A stretch of 64,000 nt of DNA. It comes from Micromonospora eburnea (GTDB lineage Bacteria > Actinomycetota > Actinomycetes > Mycobacteriales > Micromonosporaceae). The position numbers were made by a program, and so were the translations under genes. The stretch covers positions 2,790,001-2,854,000 of the forward strand of contig NZ_FMHY01000002.1 in NCBI RefSeq assembly GCF_900090225.1, given 5' to 3'. The notes under the pieces are model-generated. The model was not told the DNA's origin. It saw nothing but the letters and a program-made list of their open reading frames with translations, and did not search any database. Of the stretch, positions 22,994 to 30,168 are shown piece after piece. Numbering within the stretch: position 1 is the first letter of the stretch; every line of letters begins with the position of its first letter.

Positions 22994-25590
22994 CACACCC
23001 GGTCCGTCGGGCCGTCGTCGCCGAGCGCCGCCCGTAGCTTGGCGCAGGCATCCCGGTCCAGGCCGTCCAGCCGGTCCAGCGCCTCCCGCCAGTGCCGGCG
23101 GGCCTCGGTCGGGCGGCCGAGTCGCGCGTACGCGTCGCCCAACACCCGCAGCGCCAGGCCGATGCCGCGCTGGTGCCGGTACCGCCGGCAGATCTCCAAC
23201 GACTCGGCGGCCCGCGCGATCGCCGCCTCGTGATCGTCGGCCAGCAGCGACGTCTCGGCGAAATTGACCAGCGCCTGGGCGTGCCACAGCGGATCCGTGC
23301 CGTCGGCGGCGATCGCCAGCCCCGCCCGGTGGTGCGCGACGGCCTGCCGGAACTCGCCCCGGCGCTGGTGCACCAGCGCGAGGTTGTCGAGGACGCTGGC
23401 CTCCTTGTAACGATCGCCGAGTTCACGCCGGATCGCGAGGGCCGCCTGCAGGTTCCGCAGCGCGCTGTCGAGGTCGCCCTTGTCGCGCAGCGCGTTGCCG
23501 AGGTTGTTGAGGCAGGCCGCCTCCCGCGTCCGGTCGCCCAGCTCGCGCTGCACGGCGAGGTTCCGCTCCAGCAGCGGGATCGCCTCGTCGAGCCGGCCCT
23601 GCCGCAGCAACGCCACGGCCACGATGTTCAACGCCAGCGCCGTGCCCGACCGGTCACCCAACCGCTGCGCCGCCTCGACCGCGAGCTGGCCGAACTGTTG
23701 CTGCTCTGCCGCGTACCCGGAGTAGTCGATGAACTTGACGACCACGATGGCGAGGTGCTGCACCGCGGCCAGCGTCTGCCCGCTCGCCACCTGCTGCCGT
23801 GCGATCATCAGCAGGTTGGTGTGCTCGCGCTCGAACCAGCCCCAGGCGTCCGCCGTGCCGGTCAACGGTTGGCCCGGCTGCCCGGTGGGGTCGTCCAGGG
23901 CGGCGAACGGCAGCCGCTCCTGCGGATAGAGCAGCCGCGCGGCCGCGGCGGTGGTGGCGAACAGCCACCCGGTCAGGCGGCTCAACGCCGCCTCCCGGTC
24001 AGCGGCCTCGTCGATCTCGTGGGCCCGCTCCCGGGCGTAGAGCCGGACGATGTCGTGGAACCGGTACCGACCGTCGCCGGCCGACTCGAGCAGGTGCGCG
24101 TCGACCAAGGCGTCGAGTGCCCGCTCGGCGACCGGCACCGGCAGGCCCGCGAGCGCCGCACAGCCGTACGCGGTGGCGTCGGCCCAGTCGGGCAGCGCCG
24201 CGAGGCGGAAGAGCCGGGCGGCGGTGCGGTGCTCGTCCTGCGGCCCGTCGCCGAACGCCTGGTAGCCGAGGTGCAGGCTGGCCCGCACGGAAAGGTCTCC
24301 CACCTCCAGCACGTCCAGCCGGCGTCCCTCGTCGTTCATCCGCTCGGCGAGGCCGCTGAGCGGCGCGTCGGGCCGCGCCGCGGCACGTGCCCCGATGATC
24401 CGCAGGGCCAGGGGAAACCCGTCACAGTTCCGGACGACCTGGGCCGCGGCATCCGGCTCCGCGGCGACGCGTTGCGCGCCACCGAGCCGGCCGAACAGGG
24501 CGAGGGCCGCCTCGTCCGGCAGCGGGTCGAGCCGGAGCCGGACGGTGGCGTCGAGATCGGCGAGCATCCACCGGCTGGTCACCAGCGTCGCGCACTCCGG
24601 GCCGCTGACCAGGAGTGGGCGGACCTGCGCGGCGGAGGCGGCGTTGTCGAGGACGACGAGCACGCCACGGTCGGCGGCCCAGGTGCGGAACAGGGCACTC
24701 GCCTCGTCCAGGGAGGCGGGCGTGGTCGGCACGCCCAGCGCGCGCAGGAACCGGGCCAGCACGTCGGCCGGCGCCGCCGGCGCGATTCCGGCGGTGGCTC
24801 CGTGCAGGTCGGCGTAGAGGCAGCCGCCGTCGTACCGGGCCGCGATCTGGTGCGCGACGTGCAGGGCGAGGGCCGACTTGCCGAGCCCGCCGGCGCCCGC
24901 GACGACGCACACGACGCCGTCGTGGGCGGTCTCGGCGATCAGGCGACGGGCCTCCGCGTCCCGTCCGAGGAGGATGGGCGGTGCCGGCGGCAGCTGGAAC
25001 GGCACGGGCGGCCGGCTGCCGTCGCTCGGGGCCTGAGCGGGGGCCGGCCACGGCAGCGTGTGCGACACCCGCTCGCGCCCCGGGTCGGGCGCGCCGGCCC
25101 CGGCGACGCGCGCCTGGCCGGGCCAGCCGAGGTCGCTTCGAGGTACGCCGGTGCCGGCCACCAACCGCAGCACCGGGGACGCGCGGGGGGATGCCGGCGC
25201 CGGGCCCACGGGGTCGGGCGGGGCCACGCTCCGGCTCGCCGGGGCGGCGTTGTCGTCTCCGGGGTCGGCGGACCGGCGCCGACCGGCACCACGGCCCGTA
25301 GGGCGCGCGGCGGACAGCCGGGCCCATGCCCGCAACCAGAGCACCGCCCGATCGTCCGGTACGTCGCACGCCCGCAGCAGCGCCACCACCAGATCGCGAC
25401 GGGGGAGCGTCGATCGGCCCAGCATGGTGGCCAGGGTGCTGGCGGGCAGGACGTCACCGTTGCGTTCTGCCCGGCGAGCGATCGTACGGTAGGCGAGGCC
25501 GGACTGGTCGCGCAGCTGGCGCAGCAGCGCGACGTACTGCTCGGGGCAGGACACGGTGGTGGGGTCGACGCCGAAGTCGGAGGCCGTCAT
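22984..25590 (-). CDS. HTH-STAND NTPase-TPR protein (AfsR-like regulator type)
   Basis: 868-aa cytoplasmic protein. The N-terminal ~90 residues look like a helix-turn-helix (LRQLRDQSGLAYRTIARRAE...STLATMLGRSTLPRRDLV). A proline-rich linker leads to an NB-ARC/STAND module: Walker A in VVAGAGGLGKSALALHVAHQ (~residue 230), Walker B in GVLVVLDNA, and GFPLALRIIGA. About 250 C-terminal residues hold TPR repeats (e.g. ALNIVAVALLRQGRLDEAIP, LNNLGNALRDKGDLDSALRN). Such proteins act as ATP-dependent switches in regulation, or as immune sensors in other contexts; no effector domain is seen here. ATG 25590 follows GAAGGG; the ORF is open further upstream. Confidence 0.85.
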   Translation of the reverse strand: MTASDFGVDPTTVSCPEQYVALLRQLRDQSGLAYRTIARRAERNGDVLPASTLATMLGRSTLPRRDLVVALLRACDVPDDRAVLWLRAWARLSAARPTGRGAGRRRSADPGDDNAAPASRSVAPPDPVGPAPASPRASPVLRLVAGTGVPRSDLGWPGQARVAGAGAPDPGRERVSHTLPWPAPAQAPSDGSRPPVPFQLPPAPPILLGRDAEARRLIAETAHDGVVCVVAGAGGLGKSALALHVAHQIAARYDGGCLYADLHGATAGIAPAAPADVLARFLRALGVPTTPASLDEASALFRTWAADRGVLVVLDNAASAAQVRPLLVSGPECATLVTSRWMLADLDATVRLRLDPLPDEAALALFGRLGGAQRVAAEPDAAAQVVRNCDGFPLALRIIGARAAARPDAPLSGLAERMNDEGRRLDVLEVGDLSVRASLHLGYQAFGDGPQDEHRTAARLFRLAALPDWADATAYGCAALAGLPVPVAERALDALVDAHLLESAGDGRYRFHDIVRLYARERAHEIDEAADREAALSRLTGWLFATTAAAARLLYPQERLPFAALDDPTGQPGQPLTGTADAWGWFEREHTNLLMIARQQVASGQTLAAVQHLAIVVVKFIDYSGYAAEQQQFGQLAVEAAQRLGDRSGTALALNIVAVALLRQGRLDEAIPLLERNLAVQRELGDRTREAACLNNLGNALRDKGDLDSALRNLQAALAIRRELGDRYKEASVLDNLALVHQRRGEFRQAVAHHRAGLAIAADGTDPLWHAQALVNFAETSLLADDHEAAIARAAESLEICRRYRHQRGIGLALRVLGDAYARLGRPTEARRHWREALDRLDGLDRDACAKLRAALGDDGPTDRVCSP

Positions 25591-25793
25591 GCGCCCTTCA
25601 CCCCAGAAGTCATCTACCCGTTGCCGGTGCATGTACCGAGACAAGTATGTCAGTGCGCGACGGAGTTGCGGGCGGACCGCCGCTATGCGGGACGGTATCG
25701 GCGGTGCCGCGGCGGGACGACGTGGTGGCCGAGCGGCGGCGTCCTTCGGGTCTGTTCAGCTCGACGGGTCCGGTCCGCCTCAGCCGGTCGGCG

Positions 25794-26747
25794 TCAGCGG
25801 CCGGCCGCCGACTTCACCGACCTGCGCTTCGACGACCGACGCCGGCTGGTGACCCGACCCCGGGCCGAGGGAGGGCGGTCCAGTTGGTCGGCGCGGACCT
25901 CCGGCAACCGCCGCTCCAGGTCGTCGAGCATCGCGTGCAGCCGGGCGAGTTGTTCCCGTACCGACGGCTCGGGCTGCTCGTCCGGAGGGTCCGGCCGGGC
26001 GGTCCGCTCCGCTGCGGCGCGCTCGTCCTGGTGCGCCTCCTGCAGTGCGGTGAGCACCAGCCCGACGAGCAGGTTGGTCAGCAGGTAGCAGGCGGCGACC
26101 ATGTAGGAGACGTAGTAGAGCACCGCCCAGTCGGTCACCTCGCGGCCGGCCTGCAACGTGTCGGTGATGCCGTCCAACGACAGCAACAGGAACAGCGTCA
26201 GCATCGCCTGCCCGACGGTGCCGTACCGCTCCGGATAGGCGGTGCCGAACAGGATCCAGCCGAGGATCGCATACCCGTACAGCAACAGGGCGGTGACCAG
26301 CAGGAAGCTGCCGAGGCCGGGGAGGCTGCGCCGGATACCGACGAGAATCACCCGCAGGCTGGGGAAGAGCCGGAACGCACGGGCGATGCGGGCCAGCCGC
26401 AACAGCCGCAGCACCGTGACGTTCTCCCGAACGCCGGGCAGCAGGGGCGCGGCGACGATCACCAGGTCGAACACGTTCCAGCGGTCCCGGAAGAAGCCGA
26501 ACGGGGCGTCCAGGTGGGCCCCGAACCGGACGAGCAGCTCCAGCACGAAACAGGCCAGGCAGGCGTACTCCACCGCCCGCAGCGAGGCGCCGGCCACGGC
26601 GACCAGCCGACCGTACGTCTCCAGCCCGAGCGCCATCGCGTTGACGATGACCACCACGAAGCTGGCGAGGCTGAACCAGGAGGCGGCCACCAACGCCTCG
26701 CACGCCTCGGCCAGCCGGCGTGGTGAGGTCTGGGAAGTGTTCTTCAT
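25794..26747 (-). CDS. NaChBac-like voltage-gated cation channel with atypical filter
   Basis: 317-aa membrane protein with six helices of the bacterial voltage-gated sodium channel type. S4 has arginines every third position (R114, R117, R120, R123, R126 in VLRLLRLARIARAFR). The pore loop reads TLFLLLSLDGITDTL (184-198), where NaChBac has TLESWAS, so the filter E is D and SW is GI. After S6 comes a charged, partly heptad-like C-terminal tail (LARLHAMLDDLERRL), consistent with a tetramer coiled coil. ATG 26747 follows AGGAG. Ion selectivity cannot be read. Confidence 0.8.
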   Translation of the reverse strand: MKNTSQTSPRRLAEACEALVAASWFSLASFVVVIVNAMALGLETYGRLVAVAGASLRAVEYACLACFVLELLVRFGAHLDAPFGFFRDRWNVFDLVIVAAPLLPGVRENVTVLRLLRLARIARAFRLFPSLRVILVGIRRSLPGLGSFLLVTALLLYGYAILGWILFGTAYPERYGTVGQAMLTLFLLLSLDGITDTLQAGREVTDWAVLYYVSYMVAACYLLTNLLVGLVLTALQEAHQDERAAAERTARPDPPDEQPEPSVREQLARLHAMLDDLERRLPEVRADQLDRPPSARGRVTSRRRSSKRRSVKSAAGR

Positions 26748-27051
26748 GGATCTCCTCGGCGGTCCCGGAACCGGACGGCAGCCTATGGCATGGCCGGATC
26801 GCCCGTCGGCCGGACCGACCACAAAGGACGGCGGTGCGCCGTGGGAGGCCGGCGGTCCGGCACCCGCCGTGGCGTCAGGGGCGGAGTCCGCGCGCACGGA
26901 TTCCGCTCGATCGGCATTGGTCTTTCGGGTGAGTCGGCCATCCGTCGGCTCGTGGATGATCAATACGAAGCCGCTTGGAAGCCTGGTGACGGCGACGGAC
27001 ATGAGGCACTATGACTTCACTTCTGCGCAGCTCAAGTTAGGTACGTGAATC
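26748..27051. other. Intergenic region between channel and DUF305 gene
   Basis: About 300 bp between two divergent starts. It should hold both promoters, but I find no convincing -35/-10 pair; the 50 bp before the DUF305 ATG are AT-richer (ACTATGACTTC, AAGTTAGGTACG). No small gene is supported. Confidence 0.4.
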
Positions 27052-27720
27052 ATGCCCCTGTCTCGTCGCCTGATGATTTCAGCTGTCATCGCCACCGTGG
27101 CCGTTGGCTCGGGAGTGGCCGTCGCCCTCTGGCCCGACAGCGATCCGCCGTACCGTCCACCGGTTTCGCACGTGGTCCAGCCGGGCGCCCCCGGCCAACC
27201 GGGCAGGTCCCTGTCGGCCAGCGAGCTGTCCCAGGTCTCGCCGCCCGGGTTCACCGCGGCCGACACCCTGTTCATCGAGGGGATGATCCCGCACCACGCC
27301 CAGGCGCTGGAGATGACCGCGCTTCTTCAGGGGCGTACCACCAACCCGGACGTGACCCTGCTCGCCAAGCGGATCGACGTCTCGCAGCGTGACGAGATCG
27401 CGCGGATGCAGCGGTGGCTCGACGAGCGGGGCGTGCCGAGCGTGGGGCCGCACACCGGCCACGCCGGGCACGAGCTCATGCCGGGAATGCTCACCGGCGA
27501 GCAGTTCGACCAGCTCAAGAAGGCGCGCGGCGCGGAGTTCGACCGGCTGTTCCTCACCTTCATGATCGGCCACCACCAGGGGGCGCTCAAGATGGTGGAG
27601 GAACTCTACGCGACCGGTGGCGGGCTGGAGCCGGCCAGCGACCAGTTCGCCCGTGAGGTCAACGCCGACCAGAGCATCGAGATCCAGCGGATGCAGGAGA
27701 TGCTGGCCAAGCTGCGCTGA
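27052..27720 (+). CDS. DUF305 family exported protein
   Basis: 222-aa protein with an uncleaved or lipid-free signal anchor (LMISAVIATVAVGSGVAVAL) and a periplasm-side DUF305 domain. The family hallmark HH pairs are both present: MIPHHAQALEM (H81, H82) and MIGHHQGALKM (H174, H175). A histidine-rich loop (GPHTGHAGHELM) lies between. DUF305 domains are ferritin-like helical bundles often tied to metal (copper, silver) handling; the role here is unproven. It ends at a strong terminator shared with the convergent LVIVD gene. Confidence 0.9.
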   Translation: MPLSRRLMISAVIATVAVGSGVAVALWPDSDPPYRPPVSHVVQPGAPGQPGRSLSASELSQVSPPGFTAADTLFIEGMIPHHAQALEMTALLQGRTTNPDVTLLAKRIDVSQRDEIARMQRWLDERGVPSVGPHTGHAGHELMPGMLTGEQFDQLKKARGAEFDRLFLTFMIGHHQGALKMVEELYATGGGLEPASDQFAREVNADQSIEIQRMQEMLAKLR

Positions 27721-27744
27721 CCTCCGCAGGAGACGGCAAAGGTG

Positions 27745-27785
27745 AAGGGCACCCCGACTCGATGGCTTCGAGTCGGGGTGCCCTT
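27745..27785. terminator. Strong bidirectional terminator
   Basis: Perfect 18-bp inverted repeat (27745-27762 and 27768-27785) with a 5-nt loop, followed by TT on each strand, midway between two convergent genes. Confidence 0.93.
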
Positions 27786-27799
27786 TCGTCAGGGGCGGG

Positions 27800-29569
27800 T
27801 CAGAGCGAGTCCGCCAGGTCCAGGACCGCCTTCTTCAGCTGCTGGTGCTCCGGCGCGCCCAGCTTGTTGGACAGCGCCCGCAGCTGCGCGGCGGCGGCGG
27901 ACCGCTTGCCCTCAGCCGCGAAGCCCTCGGCCCGCTCCAGGAACATGTCGACCTGGGACTTCAGCGGGTGGCCGATGGCGTCGGCCCGCACCGCCTGGTC
28001 GTAGTACGCACGCGCGAGCGCGAAGCTCGGCGTCCAGGTGATCTTCGGCTGGCCCTGGGCGTTGAACTGGCCGAGCTGAACCTCCGACGCGGCCTTGATC
28101 TCCGCCTCGGACAGGTACTGGCTGGGCGTCAGCTTGAACACGTCGAAGCCGCGGGCGATCTCGTTGCCGTAGAGGGCGCCGTTGTACCAGTACGCCGACC
28201 AGAACCCGGCGAGCACGAGCGAGTTCGGGTTGACCGGTCCACGGTCGAAGTACGCGATCTCCTGCGGGTGGGCCGAGTCGGTGAAGTCGAACACCGAGAT
28301 GCCGCCCTGGTACCAGGCCTGCATCATGATGTCGCGGCCGGGCACCGGGATCAGCGAGCCGTTGTGCGCGACGCAGTTCTCCTGCAGCGACTGCGGAACC
28401 GGCAGCTTGTAGTAGCTGGCGAACTTCATCTTCCGGTCGACGATGTCGAAGATCGCGTTCGCGCCCCACTCCGGCAGGTCGGTGTCGCGGCAGCGAGCAC
28501 CGCTACCACCGCCCCACTCGTCGGTGAAGATGACCTTGGTGCCGTCGTTGTTGAACGTCGCCGAGTGCCAGTACGCGAAGTTCGGGTCGGACACCTCGTC
28601 GATCCGGCGGGGGTTCGCCGGGTCCGAGATGTCGATCAGGATGCCGTTGCCCTGGCAGGCGCCGGCGGCCAGCCCGATCTCGGGGTACGCGGTGATGTCG
28701 TGGCAGGCGTTGGTGTTCGGCGTGGGCGACCAGGTCGACCCGGACGGGTGCCGGGGCGTCTGGGGCCCGTTCTGCAGACCGTCGATCCGGCCGGTCGCCG
28801 GGTCGGTGAACAGCCGCGGCTCGTTCACCACGGCGGCCTGCTCAGGCGCCGCCACCGGCACCTTGATGACCTCGATCCGCCACCGCGACGGGTTGTCGCC
28901 GTCCGCGGCGTTGTTGTTGCAGCCCTCCATCGTCGTCGCCGGGCGCACCGAGGTCGTGCCCGAGACGTAGATGTAGATGTTGTCCGGGTCCTTCGGGTCG
29001 GTCACCACGGTGTGCGTGTGCGAGCCGCGGCAGAGCTGAACGGCCGCGACCTGCACCGGGTTGCGCACGTCGCTGGCGTCGAAGATCCGGACGCCCTGGA
29101 ACCGAGTGCCGACATTGGCGTTCGTGCCGCAGTCGACCCGTCCGCGGCTCTCCTCGACCGACATGAAGACCAGGTTGTTGTGGACCGAGATGTCGCCCTG
29201 CCCGCCGGGGCAGACAACGCTGGTGACCAACTGCGGGTCGGTGGGCTTGGAGACGTCGATGATGTTGAAGCCGTTGTAGTTACCCGTGAACGCGTACTTG
29301 CCGCCGAAGCCGAGGTCCGAGTTGTAGAACCCGCCGTTGCCGGGGTTCGTCGGGTCGCCCATCCCCGCCGGCTTGTCGCGGTGGGCGACATGCTCGAGGT
29401 TGCTGATCGCCGACTCCGCGTCGAGCCAGCCGGCGCCGAGCCCGATGCGCGGATCGGGCTCAGCCGCCGACGCCGTGCCGGGCAGTACGCCGACCATGAG
29501 GATCCCTGCGGCCACCAGGCCGAGCGCTTGGCGCCCCCGGCGTGGCCCATTTCCCAATCGATGTTTCAT
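27800..29569 (-). CDS. LVIVD-repeat secreted beta-propeller protein
   Basis: 589-aa exported protein with a Tat-like or Sec signal (RRGRQALGLVAAGILMVGVL ending ASAAEPD). The body contains LVIVD-type repeats (GGKYAFTGNYNGFNIIDVSK, QGVRIFDASDVRNPVQVAAV, NGILIDISDPANPRRIDEV, GGISVFDFTDSAHPQEIAYF), expected to form a beta-propeller. The last ~80 residues are helical and charged. Function unknown; LVIVD proteins often lie near DUF305 genes in actinomycetes, as here, where the two are convergent. Confidence 0.85.
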   Translation of the reverse strand: MKHRLGNGPRRGRQALGLVAAGILMVGVLPGTASAAEPDPRIGLGAGWLDAESAISNLEHVAHRDKPAGMGDPTNPGNGGFYNSDLGFGGKYAFTGNYNGFNIIDVSKPTDPQLVTSVVCPGGQGDISVHNNLVFMSVEESRGRVDCGTNANVGTRFQGVRIFDASDVRNPVQVAAVQLCRGSHTHTVVTDPKDPDNIYIYVSGTTSVRPATTMEGCNNNAADGDNPSRWRIEVIKVPVAAPEQAAVVNEPRLFTDPATGRIDGLQNGPQTPRHPSGSTWSPTPNTNACHDITAYPEIGLAAGACQGNGILIDISDPANPRRIDEVSDPNFAYWHSATFNNDGTKVIFTDEWGGGSGARCRDTDLPEWGANAIFDIVDRKMKFASYYKLPVPQSLQENCVAHNGSLIPVPGRDIMMQAWYQGGISVFDFTDSAHPQEIAYFDRGPVNPNSLVLAGFWSAYWYNGALYGNEIARGFDVFKLTPSQYLSEAEIKAASEVQLGQFNAQGQPKITWTPSFALARAYYDQAVRADAIGHPLKSQVDMFLERAEGFAAEGKRSAAAAQLRALSNKLGAPEHQQLKKAVLDLADSL

Positions 29570-29949
29570 CTGCCGCCTTCCGATTGAAAGACCTGACGCA
29601 CTGTCCAGATGCTGGGAGAGGCGCGTCGTGTGAGTAAGGACCGTACCGGCCAGCGGTCATTGGTCAAGAAGTCAGCGAGGTATGCACGTATTTGCGTAAG
29701 TAAACTTAGTGCGGAGCTGCCACCTGAGGTAGGGCTGGTTCGTCCCAAAGCCGTCGGCGCGGGAGATCCGGTCCATCGCCGTCGAGCCAGGTCAGCACGC
29801 TACAAAGCAGACCGACCCGGCCGGACCGCCGTACGACGCCACCGAGGGGCTACGCCGCCCACCGATCACCGTCGATCGGGCGCGGCCGGCAGCGCTGCCG
29901 CTGGCAGGGCTTTTGCTGACCCTGGCTGCCGGGGGTGCGCCCGGATCGG
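29570..29949. other. Intergenic region upstream of the second M36 gene
   Basis: 380 bp with no supported gene. The part near 29660-29720 is AT-richer than its surroundings and probably holds the promoter of the minus-strand LVIVD gene. The rest shows no repeat or RNA that I can recognise. Confidence 0.5.
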
Positions 29950-30168
29950 TGCCGCGACAGGCGTAGGAGCTGCTGCTCGAATATTCCGCCAACCGTCGGA
30001 TGATCGGCCCGCAAACCGCGCCGTAGCGTCGATGCAATTCACCCCGCCCGGGTCTGGCTACTGAACGTGGTCGTTGGGTGGGCGTCGCGGATGAGCGTGG
30101 CGGGCCGCCTGCGGCGGTCGTGGATCGGCGGTTCGTGCTGTCCTGTCCAACCCCCGAAGGGAGCAGCG
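29950..30168 (+). promoter_or_regulatory. Promoter and conserved leader of the second M36 protease
   Basis: Homologous to 5072-5289: the blocks GTAGGAGCTGCTG, ATTCCGCCA, CGTCGGATGATCG, TAGCGTCGATG (TAGCGT at 30024-30029) and CTACTGAACGTGGTCG recur in the same order, then near-identical leader to GAAGGGAGCAGCG. Conservation of non-coding sequence suggests shared regulation or a structured leader. Confidence 0.55.
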
